This document shows positions 35,391 to 47,460 of a DNA stretch of 64,000 bases, one piece after another. The translations under genes were made by a program, and so were the position numbers. Positions within the stretch are counted from its first letter, which is position 1; each line of letters starts with the position of its first letter. The DNA lies in the NCBI GenBank assembly GCA_944470555.2, contig OX104127.1, positions 140,386,786-140,450,785 of the forward strand, given 5' to 3'. The notes beneath the pieces are model-generated. The model saw only the letters and a program-made list of their open reading frames with translations, had not been told where the DNA came from and searched no databases. This stretch comes from Heterobilharzia americana. Its lineage: Eukaryota; Platyhelminthes; Trematoda; Strigeidida; Schistosomatidae.

Positions 35391-36549
35391 AGGATCGTCA
35401 TTTCTATGTGGTGAGCAGTAAATTATCACCTGCGTAACTGCCTTACAATCCAGCAATCTCCATCTCCCTTCTTATGTCAATATACAGCACAAAGCGATGT
35501 CAGAAACAAGTATTATTCCTTACAGTAGACACGGTTGACACAGAATTTGATAACTACTTATGATCAGAACTCCAATCAAAATGAATCACTGGTTGAAACG
35601 TGTTGTAGTATAAGTTTATTGAAGTTTTGAGATGATAAACACTTTCCTTCAACCTGTTTGTCTCACTTTAACAAAGAACCTGATAAGAGTTTTCATCTAT
35701 TCACTTGACGGTGGCCTGCTTAACCATTTGGCTACCAAATTTATTCATCGAACATTTTTCATCAAATTCTTTCTTTTCAATTTATTTTAATCATTTGAAC
35801 GTATCGTCTACTCTTGCACATTTTTAAACTATTTCCAATTATACGTTTCTCAAGTCAGTAACAAAGCAGAGAAAAAATGTTTCATTATATGGAAGTGGAC
35901 TTTTCAGTTCACAAAAGTTCATCATAGTTCTGTCCGTCAGATGCTTAGCTTGAGTTGCAGATTTCTGTAAGGTTTAAATGAACCACTACCAAAACTATAC
36001 TTGCATTTCTGTTGATTCTTCATTATGGACTAGATGCCCATTCAGAACCAGATGGCTATTTCACATTATTCCTTTGAATACTGTTATTATTAGCATTATT
36101 CAGTTGTAATAACCATTTCGTCTGAAAGTATTGTTCTAGGAGTGAATTTGTTGAAAAATTACATACTGACAATTCCATACTGTCATACATATTGTTCGGA
36201 ATAAAGCGATTATTATTATTATCATCATTAGTATTATTATTATTGTTATTGTTATTACAAGGAAGACTGAAATTATGTATTACTGGAGAGTTCTATAATA
36301 GACATAAATCATTGTTTTGCAATGTCTAGGTTTCATCGATTTTTTAGTTGATGTATATCCCTTCGTAAAAAAACCATTCACAAATTGAACCGGTTATAAA
36401 AAGCATCAACTATGAACTGAATTTCTGAATGAATTTTCATAAAAAACTATTTTATCTTTCAACATACAGAAGAAAAGTGTTCAATGCAAGTTTTCAACCC
36501 AGAGATAGAAAATATGCTAAACAAATGCGGAATATGACACTATTTTATC
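35391..36549. other. Unique AT-rich stretch
   Basis: (ATT)n-type repeats near 36210-36255 and a scrap of SINE3 near 36040-36080 on the minus strand. No gene recognised. Confidence 0.35.
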
Positions 36550-38998
36550 ATTATTATTATTATTTGTCCTTTGGGTTCCTAGTGGAACATAGGGCTTCAG
36601 AAGCACGTAGCCATTTCACTCTCTTCTCTACAGTTTTTTAAACCTGACCCCATGACTACCCACAAGCTTCCATTTCTTCCTCACACCACCTCCTCCATTT
36701 CGTCCTCGCCTCCGACGCCAAAATCGTCATTTCCCATTTGATTTCCACTCGAGGGCCTGGCGTGGTGCGTGATGTCCCTAAACCGTTTTCTCAGTGTATC
36801 CGCAATCCATCTCCACTTTCTTCTGCTGCATATTTGTTGGGCGACAGCTTCTCGGCTGGTTAGTTCGTTGCCAGTCAGTCAGCCAGCCAGTGTTCCTTGT
36901 TGCTTATCCTTCTCATTCTCACCATCTATCTCATCCATCTTCAGTATCGAGTGAGTGTAGGCGTAGACGGCAGCTGTTCATATGATGTATGTGTGTAGTT
37001 TGTGGGGAATGCTTTTCGCAAGACGCCGCCAAGTCTCTCAACCATCACATGGAAGTACTGGCTGAATTGACTGTGATTAGTGTTGAGAATCCGTATGTTG
37101 TTGACCCTTTATGCTGAGTGTAGTGTAGTGTAGTGCATTAGATGTGTACAGTGATTTCAGATGAATGAAGGAATGCCTGTCTTTGTGTCTTTTTGATTTT
37201 GGTTTTGACGTCCTCATCTGTGCCTGTGCCGCCACCGCCTGTAGTTGAAACGATGCTGCCTAGGTAGGCAGGTGAAAGAGACAACTTCTTTCAGATCTCT
37301 CCCATTGATCGTGACTGGTGCTTGTTGTTGTTTGGTTGGGTATCTTCATCACCTCCGTCTTCTCTACGTTCACCTGAAGGAAGTCCCGTCTTCACCGCCT
37401 CTTCTGCAAACTGGTTGGTTTTCATCTGTAGATCTTCGAGTTTGTGCGACATTAGGCATTAGACATAAATCATCATCGTTGGCGAAATGCAAATCTTCTT
37501 CCGGGGTCTTTTCATTGGTCCAGTCAGCGTATGCCCATCTTCTCACAGCTCCTCACAGTTGTCTGCTGCATGATCCAGTCAAGTCCAGTCCAGTCCAGTC
37601 AACCACAATCAAGTGGATCATCGGTGATAATAGGCGGCAACCATGTCTTACTCGTGTCTTCACCTCAAAGGCACCACTGAGCTTTCCATTGTCAATCACT
37701 CGGCATGTAGATTCATCATATAGCACATAGCTGCTGTTGAATGAGTTTGATAAAGATTTGTGGCACTAAAACCATAGTGTTGAAGCAGCTGCCTGCCAAA
37801 TTACTTCTCAGTCGACGCTGTCGAAACAAAGACTTTTCAAAGTCGATGAAGTTGAGGTAAGGTGGAGAGCTGATTGTCATTTATGCTCTGTTCTATGATG
37901 ATGCGGAGTGTAGCTTTGCGTTGTAATTTGATCCGCACATGATTTGTTCTTCCTGAAGCCATCCAGCAGGCTGTTCTGGTCACAATTTGAATCCAGCGGA
38001 TCTTTTGGTCTCTCCAGTATGATGTGACTTAATATTTTGCTTGGGGTGGACAGCGACAGCATCATGATTCCGCGCCATTTCTTGCAGAGACTGGGGTCTC
38101 CCTTCTTCGGGATTTTGACAAGGTAGCCCTGTGTCCAATCGATGAGCAGGTACCTTTCCTTTCTACTTGCAAACCTTCTGCAGTAGTGATGTGGTGTGAG
38201 CATGTCCACTGTTGTCTCTGCGTCTGTTTTCAGTGCTTCTGGGGGGATTCCATCTGGTCCTGCTGCTTTCCTGGATTTCAGCAACATTATGGCGTTCATG
38301 ACTTTTGGTTTTGTCGGGGGCTTGTGTCCAATGGTAATTCTGTGCTGGGCTGCTGGTGATAATTCTGGACGAGTTACAGTTTGGTGGTGGTGGTGGTGGT
38401 GGTGGTGGTCGACTCAAGAGTTTTTGCAGTTGTCAGCCCATTGTTTCCCTTGTTTCTCCTCTTTGGTAATTAGGTTTTCCTTCACTATATTTTATTGGTT
38501 TCATCTGTGTTGATGTCTTCCCTTCTGGATAGCAGTAACCTGGTTATTTGATATAATGTTGTGAGGTGTCTGTCTCTCCCACCAGTAGCCTGTTCTGTTT
38601 CAGTTGCCAGTGTGTTGTGGAAGTGTCTTTTGTCTTTGTGCACGCTCTACTTCACTTGTTTGTCAGTGTAGTGTTCTATAGGTTGTGTTCAGTTCCTCTT
38701 TTTGTTGTTCATCCTTGCACTGAACTGCACTGGCTTATTTCTGCTTCAGCATGCTCCTCTCCCTGGTGTGTCAGCTTCCATGTGCCCGTTGAGACCTATT
38801 CCTTGTCTTGCTTCTTCTTCCTTCGTAACACGGTTATGCAGGTTTCTTTGCAGTTATCTTTCAAAGAATTCCAGTGCTGTTCCATGCAGGTTTCCTCAGG
38901 GATGTTGTTTAATGCCTTCCATGGTTTTCCTGATGGCTGACGTGAAGATGTCCTTTGTAGTTTTGTCCTTGAGTGCAGTTTCTGTTCTGGGTGTTAAA
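36550..38998 (-). mobile_element. LINE A 5'-truncated long copy
   Basis: Minus strand from the endonuclease-RT linker (about 38998) to the AAT tail (36550-36568). RT start is recognisable as LKSRKAAGPDGIPPEALKTD (37877-38299). The catalytic box near 37470-37490 reads FANDDD, again with inserted bases. Short tandem expansions interrupt it: (GGT)n at 38382-38409 and CAGTC repeats near 37577-37600. Flanking aatatga...ttt motifs at about 36531 and 39008 may be a decayed target-site duplication. The plus ORFs at 37245, 38196, 38566 and 38702 are shadows. Confidence 0.85.
38382..38409. repeat. (GGT)n microsatellite inside LINE A
   Basis: Nine GGT units; on the LINE's coding strand it would encode a poly-Pro run. 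The equivalent place in the 5574-8585 copy has no such repeat, so it expanded after insertion. Confidence 0.9.
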
Positions 38999-40254
38999 CT
39001 TGAACACAATATGATATTCTTTTGATAAATTTTGTGTGTAGGTAAATTTTTGACGAGAATCAGTAACAGTATGATATTCATAGTTTTATATATGTATTGA
39101 TTGTTGAATGGTAACTGATTCACCTGTCCGGTCCTTAGTTATTAATTGAAATGTAGCGATGAAATTTGTCACAAGGTTCTTTATTTAAGAAACGTGATAA
39201 TACGGTGCAGTGTGTTTCGTGGTAGATATTTTAATGAGAGTTAGTTGGCATGATACACTGATACTAGATTATATGCTTTCTAATACACAGCGACGTTTAT
39301 CTGAATCCATGGAGAAGCTAATTTTCCCGCAAAAGTCATAACCTTATACATCAAACTACTTTCGCAGCTGTATTTGCATATAACTCAGAGGAGCTTATTT
39401 TAGGCTTTATTCTGCATAGAATCCTGAAACATGTTTGTTACCATTTGATTTCGATTTCTACTGACGGTTTATAAATAGTATTTGGTACATAATTCATTTG
39501 TTCATACGTAATAATAATTATAATTATAATAGCTTTTTTCTAAACAAGACTTATGGTACAGCATGGAACTGTCCAACGAATCAATTCCCTGTACAATATC
39601 TTTCAGCGAAATAATCATCCCATTTGAATAATGTCAATAATAACAGTAAAAAAACCACAGTGTGAAACAGGAACCTGGTAGTACATTAGCATCTGCTTTG
39701 AACTGGCTAATGAAAAGAATATCCAGCGTAATTTTGGTGGTGGTAGTTTATTCACTCAGTGCAAAAATCTGCAGTTCGACATAGTTATCCAAAGAACATT
39801 AATATACTGTATTTCTTTGTATTTATAAAGTCCATCTGTTACCGGTGTATCCTTTATCCTTAGTTTCACTGTTAGCTTTAGAACCATTTTAAAAGTACGC
39901 AAGAGTACTTGACGCATTTAAAACACATTTATACAGTAAAAGCAAATTAAAAGGAATAAATTCGGTTGAAAATTTTCGGTAGCCTAAAGTTTAAACAGGC
40001 TGCCAGCTTGAAATTTTCGATAGTAGAACTTTCAAAGACATTTTAGCCGTCATCTTCAATACACAGAAATAATTGGTGGGAGGATCTATTTACGAAGAGT
40101 ATTTGTTATAATCTTTTCCATCTAATTGTTCGGTCTCTTTTGTGTCCTCGTTGCAATTAGCGTTTCCTTCTTTGAGCTTACACCGAGCATTATATAGGAT
40201 CAATTACGAAGAAAGGTTTATACGACAAAAAATATTTATTGTTTTGTTGATACT
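38999..40254. other. Unique AT-rich stretch
   Basis: No feature recognised. Confidence 0.3.
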
Positions 40255-40655
40255 TGTAGTTCTCCGTTAATATACTGGATTGAGTTGATTGACCTGTGTT
40301 GTTGTTGACAGATCGGGTCCTATGCGGATACCTCGACACTACCTGAGTATTTACTGTTATAACTGACTTAACTGTGGCTAACAGTAGAACTCAAGATGCG
40401 CGTTTTGTCCTATTTTGGGCTCGTCAGTTATATGTACCTGGACTCCATTGAGACTTGAAGCTCATATTCATTACTTCAAACGCCAAAGCGTTATCCCCTA
40501 GGTCACTGAGGTACAATAGCCACTTTGTGTGTAATTGGTATTAGTTACTATTATTTATTGATATACTTGTAGTTCTCCGTTGCTATACTGAGTCAAATTG
40601 ACCAACCTTTGTTGGCAGATGGGGCCCAATGCGGAGGCCTCGATATTACCTGAAT
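40255..40655 (-). mobile_element. Smα tandem remnant: distal-body-distal
   Basis: Two distal segments (40255-40345 and 40555-40645, both with gttctccgtt and cctcgac/cctcgat) sandwich one tRNA-like/hammerhead body (40380-40545). In the minus direction this is the order expected of more than one tandem unit. The body's ribozyme has core CTGACGA intact, but GAAA is AAAA: G12 is lost at 40406. Confidence 0.75.
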
Positions 40656-40664
40656 ATTTTTTAT

Positions 40665-40770
40665 CTTTGTCTTTGTGGGAACACTATCACTCATTGCGGT
40701 GAAGGTACATTCAATTGAAAACTACTAAGTAGAATGAAAAGTGCGCCCTGGATTTTACTGCTAGTCATGA
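40665..40770 (+). mobile_element. Smα body fragment, plus arm of head-to-head pair
   Basis: aatgaaaagtgcgccctgga then ttactgctagtca matches the hammerhead 3' half and what follows it, in opposite orientation to the preceding tandem remnant. Confidence 0.6.
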
Positions 40771-41244
40771 TCGACCCAAACAAATATTTCTTCTGTAGAA
40801 TAAATAAATCCACTTACCAATTACCCCTTCTTATCATGTCATTATTGCAGATGGTTAGTCAGCTCTGTCAACTCCACTTGATAACTGTTTCTAATCTATT
40901 TTTTTGTCTATTGTACCAATGAAGTTCATCATAGTTTTCATTTTTCAAGTTGATAGTTTCAATGTAACATAAACTTTTTTTGTACTGTAATTTGTCTTTC
41001 TTAAATTACTTGAATTCTGTGTTGCAGTTTGTTTAAACTAATAATAGTACTTGTGTTGAAATCCTTTTGAAATTTGGAAACTCTCTGTCAACATTTTTAT
41101 CCACATAGTCCTACTTGAAAAATCACTTGTATAATTACAAAATGATTAATTTAACTGATTCAATGATCATCAAAATCTCTTACATAATGAATTAACAATG
41201 CTACTCTTACACCTTTTGATTATCTGTATTAAAATGCCCTCTTA

Positions 41245-41528
41245 TTATTATTATTATTTGTCCCTTGGGTTCTTAATAGGACATAGGGCTTTAGTAGCAC
41301 GTCTCGAATGCGCTCTGTTCTCTGCAATCTTTTGAACCTGGCTCCACGACAGCCCACAAGCTCTCATTTCTTCCTCGCATGATCTCCTCCATGTCACCCT
41401 CGGATGCCCAACTCGTCGCTTCCAGTCTGGGTTCCACTCGAGCGACTGGCCTGACGCGTGATGTCCCCAGTCAGGCCTTCTCAGTGTATGCCCAATTCAC
41501 CTCCACTTCCTTCTGCATATTTGTTGAA
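41245..41528 (-). mobile_element. LINE A 3' end, 5'-truncated
   Basis: Last ~270 bp of LINE A with an AAT tail. Flanked by an 8-bp direct repeat, CCCTCTTA, at 41237-41244 and 41529-41536, a plausible target-site duplication. Confidence 0.85.
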
Positions 41529-41536
41529 CCCTCTTA

Positions 41537-42354
41537 GTCAATAAAATTCGACTTATATATCCGATTCAACTATTCATTCGTTTCATTTAGTAAAATTAAT
41601 ACCAAGTATGTTTCAGTATAGCCTTAAATCATACACTGGTTGGAATAATCAGTCTACTAATGTCTGTAGATTTGTAATCAAGCTAATTGTTTACAAGATT
41701 TATAGGGAAAATGACGCAACTATATGTAACTAGATGGAAACTAAAAAATTCCGATCACAACAGAACTGAAAGATGTGAACTACTGAGTGATATATGTGAT
41801 TAGTAATTGTTATTCAGTATTCCCTAGTCAGATTGAGGTGGTCTAAACACCATACAGATGTTTTATTCATATTTGAAACTTGGCTCAGCAACTGTTTGTT
41901 TATATTCATCTAGTTCGGAAAGACGAATCCTATAAACTATGCTCAAACCAGCCATTGGACTAGAAATACATAGAATCACGGCAAGCATTTGCAAAGAGGA
42001 AACGGTATTAGTCAACAACTAGAAGGGATAAATGAGGGGTTATAACTATGTAGGTTTATCTGGATTATGCAGAGAAATGTATATCCAGCGTACGGTTCAA
42101 AACATCCATATTTTCCTTTACCTAAACCTTTCTAGTTGTTTACTTTTTACTGTGTCTGCCGTTAATTAAGATGAGCCAGAAATAATACATTAGTCTGTTA
42201 TTTAACCACACCTAATTTCACTGTTAGTCATAAGATAACAATGTTCTCAATATTCACATTATCATCGCAACCAACGGCATTTTTATTATCCTAAAGTGTA
42301 CCAGCCATATCCTTGTTATCAATGACTGACAAACTACTTTAATTGATGTTCGAC
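41537..42354. other. Unique AT-rich stretch
   Basis: No feature recognised. Confidence 0.3.
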
Positions 42355-42500
42355 ACTTGTAATCTCCCGCTGCTATTCTGGGTCGAATCACTCGATCTCT
42401 GTTGTTGGTAGATCAGCTTCTATACGGAGTTATCGTAACTTCCTGATTATTCATTATGTTGGTGTCTGTTTGGTTGCTAGCAGTGGAATTGGTTTACACT
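42355..42500 (-). mobile_element. Smα fragment
   Basis: Distal segment (cacttgtaatctcccgctgc, gatcagcttctatacgga) followed by the end of a body (ttgctagcagtggaatt), in the same minus-strand tandem order as 40255-40655. Confidence 0.65.
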
Positions 42501-42999
42501 TAATGGTGCCAAGTGTTTGCTTTATGATGTTTTTTTCTTGACGTAATAAGGTTTGCAATTCTGATCACCTTAAGTACTAACGCTACCATTAAAACCAATC
42601 CTTTTTAAAAAGTTTTCAAGTCACCGTTTACTATGAATGAATTCATGCATCCGTAAGTAAATAAGATAGGAAAATAGAATCCTGCTGTCTTTGAGTGACT
42701 ACCAAATGACCTTGAACGCAAGAATGTAAGAGAACGGTCGTTTCTTTCTCGTTTTCAATCACGAAATGGAATGAAATTTACAACTGATACGTTTTTTAAA
42801 ATAAAAAACATAACGTTTTAGGATTTGTCTGTCTCTGATTGCTATTTTCTGCTTAAATTAAAAATACATGAGATAAAGATATTCTTCCACTTCACAGCAT
42901 TAAACCATCTAAACTGTGACATGGACGTAAATAAGCCTTGAAGTAATGTCTCCTATCAATTTTTAGTTATTTGTATGTATTTCTAGGGTGGCCAGATTG

Positions 43000-43345
43000 A
43001 GACTAGGGCACCAGTCCATGAAGTTTCTGGGTGGTGGTCTCGGCCGTGTTTGGATATGTAGACTATCTGGCTGGGGTCCCCCAGATGAAAGGAATATTTG
43101 GTGAGCTGGCCGAAAATCGGTCACGGTGGCTCAAATGTATTCACTCTTTGTAGTCTTTTAAAGCTTGAATATTCCCACTAACCTTTATCTTTAAATCACT
43201 TATTGTCTCACACAACTCTGTCTTCCTAGATATCACCCTGTTTTTACCCACTTATTCTTTTTATACTACTGTGAAGTATAGTAACTTGAACCGATACAGT
43301 CGTGTGCGAGGTTCTACGTAGATGTCTTCTGTCTATGTATTTAAG
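43000..43345 (+). mobile_element. LINE B2 3' fragment
   Basis: ORF2 end (ggctggggtcccccagatga, aatcggtcacggtggc) then the 3' UTR (taaagcttgaatattcccac; gaagtatagtaacttgaacc). Degenerate. Confidence 0.7.
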
Positions 43346-43794
43346 GAGTAGAGTTTGAAATTTTCAAAAAAATCACTAGGTTTATGGTATTGAGTATATT
43401 AGATAAAGATCTTTAGATTTCAAAGTACAGCGCTTGAAAACGGAGTCAGAAAGCTTCAAAGAAACAACAGGCAGGGCTTCTCGTCACTTCTGGTGCTTAC
43501 TGGTTGTTCGTTTGCTGCTTTATGACTTAATGGGTATTGTATAGTTACTCGGAACTAGGTGGTACCTTTTGGGCATTTAAAATAGGGGGTTGTAGTTAGG
43601 TTATAGATTTTGCAACCTATTACTAGAGGATATTCAAGTGGGAACTTTTTTACCATGACTTTGTACTTTATATGAAATGCAAGCAAATGAAAACTCCCTC
43701 AGGAGTAGAAACTAATACGGGATGATAATATAAAGAAAAATTTCCTTCAATTCAGCCTGAATTATCATCATCGAAATTGTGCATTAATCTACCT

Positions 43795-44020
43795 TTAGAG
43801 TTCACATGGCAGTTAGACAAAAGCCCTTGGTGATTAAACTGAAACTAGGATCTGGTCAGGAGATAAATCTCGTAGCCCAGTTAGTAAAACACTGAGCCGG
43901 TAACCCACACATGCCACCGGCTCGAATCCTGATGCAGCCAAGATTTTCATTTCACCTTCAAACGTCATTAAGTATCTATCGATAATCAGCAAAATCCTTC
44001 GAATAATTCAACGTTATTCC
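43795..44020 (+). mobile_element. SINE3 copy
   Basis: Starts near ttagacaaaagcccttggtg, box A ctcgtagcccagttagtaaa, B box ccggctcgaatcctgatg, tail ttttcatttcaccttcaaac. About 220 bp. Confidence 0.7.
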
Positions 44021-44234
44021 CTAGTGGCTCAAAGACAGCAAGATCCTGTGGATCTACCTAAATGATAATAATATTTACAGTGGAAATGATTACCAACTTT
44101 TATTCTTCTCTTCCTCTGCTTACTGGCGTCTAGAAGAATTTTTCTCCCATTTCTCAGTGAAGAAAGCTTGTTAGTTGTTTTGATTTAATTGCTCTTTCGA
44201 AATAAACGATTAAAATCATTATATTTTGAGGTTG

Positions 44235-44600
44235 ATGGGGATTTTAATTTCGAGGCAGCATTCATCATAGGCTGGAATCATTTGAAGAACCACTGGAAAC
44301 TTTTGAGTATTGGACAGCTGTTCTGTTCTCGTATGGGACGTCTCAGCAGTACACACTAACGACCCGGCTAGAGATTGAACTCACGAGCTTCACGGTGAAC
44401 GCTTTAACCGTTCAACCACTGGGCCGGAGTTCAATAGTTCACAGTTTCCAACTTCTGTCACTTCACGATATAGTGCGACTATCCACCAAAGTCTTCTGTT
44501 GGTATTCGCTTCCCTTCCAACTGATTGACCTGATAGGCCACGGCTCGTCAAAACTTCTAGATATACATCTAGAAGCATGTCACTAATGAACACTATACGG
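44235..44600 (-). mobile_element. SINE2 full-length copy, mutated hammerhead
   Basis: Longest SINE2 copy: 5' segment (44450-44600, including the imperfect hairpin tctagatatacatctaga), tRNA-like head with box A cagtggttgaacggttaaag, B box gagttcaatctctagc, hammerhead with core CTGAGAC and AGAAC in place of CGAAAC, and tail. Core changes predict inactivity. Confidence 0.75.
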
Positions 44601-44609
44601 TAATGTATT

Positions 44610-44850
44610 TTGAAGTTAATGGGGACTTTAATTTTGAAGTAGTATCAATTACTTACTGACATCACTTGGAGAACCATGGGACCACTGAGTTCGACGCCCG
44701 TCGTGGTCGTGGGTGCATACTGCTAAGGAATCCCATTCTGGGACAAAACGGGTGCTCTCAGGTTTTCAATAGTTCCTCAAAAGATATCAGTTATTGATGA
44801 ATACCACCTTGAAATAAATAAAACCTCCATGGACCTCAAACTACATTGCA
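44610..44850. mobile_element. SINE2 foldback (minus tail joined to plus copy)
   Basis: 44610-44680 is a minus-strand tail; from about 44685 a plus-strand copy runs from the B-box region through a decayed hammerhead (catactgctaaggaatccc, gggacaaaacggg) to a complete tail ending ccatggacctcaaac. Tails point outward. Confidence 0.7.
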
Positions 44851-45359
44851 TATATTGTCATTGAATATTAATGTTGTTATAGCTAGTCGGTGTTTTTTGT
44901 TAAACTTTTGTGAAACTGTCCTATTGGTTGCAAATTTTTCCCCCTCAAAATTTCATCTTATTCGGCCTGGTTTAAGGAGTATATCTCCCATGATGACTTA
45001 ATACTCAGGACCCGGAACTTCTGCATAACATTTCAAATTGCCACACTTCATATCACCATATCATGCATGGTATAAGGCGGCAAGAGGGCAAGCTAGGGAA
45101 GCAGCGAAGAAAATGCAATCAGAAGTCGTAGAAATTCATTTTAACAGGAGAGTAAAACAAACCTGAAATTCTGTAAGACAATAAATATGAAGACAATGCG
45201 GGCACATCGTCGTCCCCGAGATCAATTCCGGGTCATATCACGTGTAGTTTGCAACCCGAACTCCATTCTGGAAGTCTGCGATTGCCTACATCGCTCAAAT
45301 CAACCGTCGAAAATTTCATGAACTGATTTCATAATTTAGTTTGGTCACCTTTAACCTTT
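44851..45359. other. Unique stretch
   Basis: No feature recognised. Confidence 0.3.
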
Positions 45360-45928
45360 CTTTCAGCCCTAACCTATTTCGGCCACCACTAGGCATGCGC
45401 AATACGTGTCACAACCACCTGAGTCGATAAGCTCTTACAGCTTCATTAACTGACCTGACTTCCCCACCTGGAACTCCACACGTTATAATCTAAGTGATGG
45501 TCCCATGAAACAGGGCTTATGCCGCGAAGGAGATGGTGGTCGAAAACTTTAAGTCTTCTGGTACCCTACACCCTTAGAGTAGTCACGTCTGACATTCATA
45601 GTGTAGAATAGAACGAACTAATGAATAGTACAGTCGACCGTTAGTAGGCAATCGAATAACTTGGCGACACTAAAGATGACGTAAACTGGCAAGGTCAGCT
45701 GAGGCTTGTATATCTGCACCGTGTTTTCATAGACTGCTGGCTGATCAGGGCTGATCTTAATTTCCAAATAAATGAAGTTGTCAGTGCACTCAACCACTTC
45801 ATTCCTCATTGGTGAACAAGGTGCCAGCGTAGAGCAGTCTTGGAGAAAAAATCGCATTGGGATGATGATAAGCGCATCTCATACATTATAAAATCGTCAT
45901 TCAAGCTATTCCTAAGCCTCTGCAGGAT
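45360..45928 (-). mobile_element. LINE B2 ORF2 fragment
   Basis: Minus frame at 45618-45857 encodes FFLQDCSTLAP and NEVVECTDNFIYLEIKIS, the post-RT segment (FxYLGSxIS type). Further on, gacttccccacctggaactc and the leucine/arginine-rich tail continue to about 45360. Stops throughout. Confidence 0.7.
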
Positions 45929-45929
45929 A

Positions 45930-46062
45930 ACTCTAGAGGCCATCTTACCAACAACTGAAATCACCAACTGACCTTTATTTCATAAGAATTACCATTCCAA
46001 CCGAAATGGAGGGACTTAATTGGTTACTCTGGTTGTTGCCAGGGTTGCCTGAAGAATCACTT
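45930..46062. mobile_element. MITE cluster, copy 1 (degenerate)
   Basis: Left terminal part ggccatcttaccaacaactg and right part tggttactctggttgttgcc are imperfect inverted repeats matching the family ends. Confidence 0.65.
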
Positions 46063-46206
46063 GGCTCGAATGCCTTTCAAAGCCGCACCAGTGACTGCTA
46101 AAATAACCAATCATATTTCGGCTGGGAAGGCAGTTTCCCATAGAATAAAGAGAAGAAATTGGTTAGTTATCTCAGCAGTTGCCAGGGTACGCTTTAAAGT
46201 TACTCG
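46061..46206. mobile_element. MITE cluster, copy 2
   Basis: Left: gactgctaaaataaccaatc; middle: tttcggctgggaaggcagtt; right: ggttagttatctcagcagtt, gccagggtacgctttaaagt. About 145 bp. Confidence 0.8.
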
Positions 46207-46218
46207 CATGTTTGCAGC

Positions 46219-46352
46219 TGGTGACTTTAAATACTACCCTAGCAACTGCCAAAATGAACAATTACGTCTCTCCATTCTATGAAAAATCACCTTCCCAGCC
46301 GAAATTCCGAAATATGATTGGTTATTTTAGCGGTTGCTTATAAAGTCACTCA
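46219..46352. mobile_element. MITE cluster, copy 3
   Basis: Left: ggtgactttaaatactaccc, tagcaactgcc; middle complementary to copy 2 (caccttcccagccgaaattc), so inverted relative to it; right: ttataaagtcactc. Confidence 0.8.
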
Positions 46353-46467
46353 GTCTCAGTACCATCAGCTCACATAATTGTGCCAACTACATACCCCAGG
46401 TCTACTAAGGTACCTCCTGTGAAAAGTCTTTCTTTGTAATGTCAGATGACGAAAAGAGACTTAAGTA

Positions 46468-46680
46468 CGAGAGACTTTATAGGACACCCTACCAACTGCT
46501 GAGATAACTAATTACGTTTCTTTACTTAACGGAAAACTACCTTCACAGTGGGAATGCTGAAGATTGGTTATTCTAGCAACTGCTGAAATAACCAATTCCG
46601 GCCGGATAGAGAGAGTTTTTTTTATAAAGTACGGTGTAATTGGTTATCTCAGCAGTTGCTAAAGTGGCCTCTAAAGTCAC
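46468..46680. mobile_element. MITE cluster, copies 4-5 (fused or nested)
   Basis: Left end ggacaccctaccaactgctg; an internal pair tctagcaactgctgaaataa at about 46570-46592; then a second right end ggttatctcagcagttgcta, aagtggcctctaaagtcac. Reads as two elements sharing a middle border. Confidence 0.7.
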
Positions 46681-46778
46681 CCTAAATAAGGATTGTAAAG
46701 TGGATAGGCTTGAACATCTAGACGTAAACAACTCACTTGATACCTCACTATAATCTGTCAACCAAAATTAAAAAAGGA

Positions 46779-46919
46779 TTTCAAAGGGCTACTCCAGAGA
46801 CTGCTTACATAACCAGTTGCATTTCTGTATTTTATTCAAAAAAATAACTTCCCGGACAAGATAACGAAATCTGATTGGTTATTTTAGCAGTCGTTAGGAT
46901 GGACTATAAAGTCACTCAG
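46779..46919. mobile_element. MITE cluster, copy 6
   Basis: Left: tttcaaagggctactccaga, gactgcttacataaccagtt; right: gattggttattttagcagtc, ggactataaagtcactcag. Confidence 0.75.
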
Positions 46920-46924
46920 AAAGA

Positions 46925-47460
46925 CAAATAGCCAGAAAAAAATTGATTATAGAACCCCACACATAGGTGCATCAGCTCAAGCTGTCACATTTCATGGTAA
47001 TATAGCAAGGTAGGTGGATAGAAAAAGAGCAACACCAAAGTAGACTGGGTTCGACCACCTGATGGAGTCCAGCTTCTGTCCGAATTTTCATTTCACCCTC
47101 AGTTATCAGACACTATAAGTACTAGTCTGCCAAACTACGGTTATCTCAGATAGTCAAATGATAAAGCTTTAGAAGACATTAAAAAGTGAATACATCTGGG
47201 TCATTATAATCGATTTTCAGCCATATCACCAAGATTCAGTCCTCAGCCACCAATTCCTATCGTCTCATGGACATCAACTAGTCAATCTACATCTGCCAAC
47301 ATGGCTCAGAAGAAGAGTCAGGGATTTCATGAATGGTACCACTTCTTGGTCTGGGTATCCTGATCCTTCCTTCTAACCTAATCCAACTTCTCTTAGCATG
47401 GCACATCGAGGTAGGCAGTGACTTGGCATGCGCAACACTTGTTCAAGCCATCTAAAAGTC
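46925..47460 (-). mobile_element. LINE B2 3' fragment split by a SINE3
   Basis: 46925-47035 is the distal 3' UTR (tgaaatgtgacagcttgagc on the minus strand) and 47163-47460 is the ORF2 end plus proximal UTR. The two halves are separated by the SINE3 fragment at 47040-47160, in the right order for a single interrupted element. Confidence 0.7.
47040..47160 (+). mobile_element. SINE3 3' part nested in LINE B2
   Basis: B-box remnant gactgggttcgaccacctg, then ttttcatttcaccctcagtt and the terminal agtctgccaaactacggtta, tctcagatagtcaaatgat. Confidence 0.7.

Noticed and set aside
37245..37730. 161-codon plus-strand ORF as a gene
   Set aside because: It is the antisense shadow of a LINE A copy; the minus strand carries the RT motifs.
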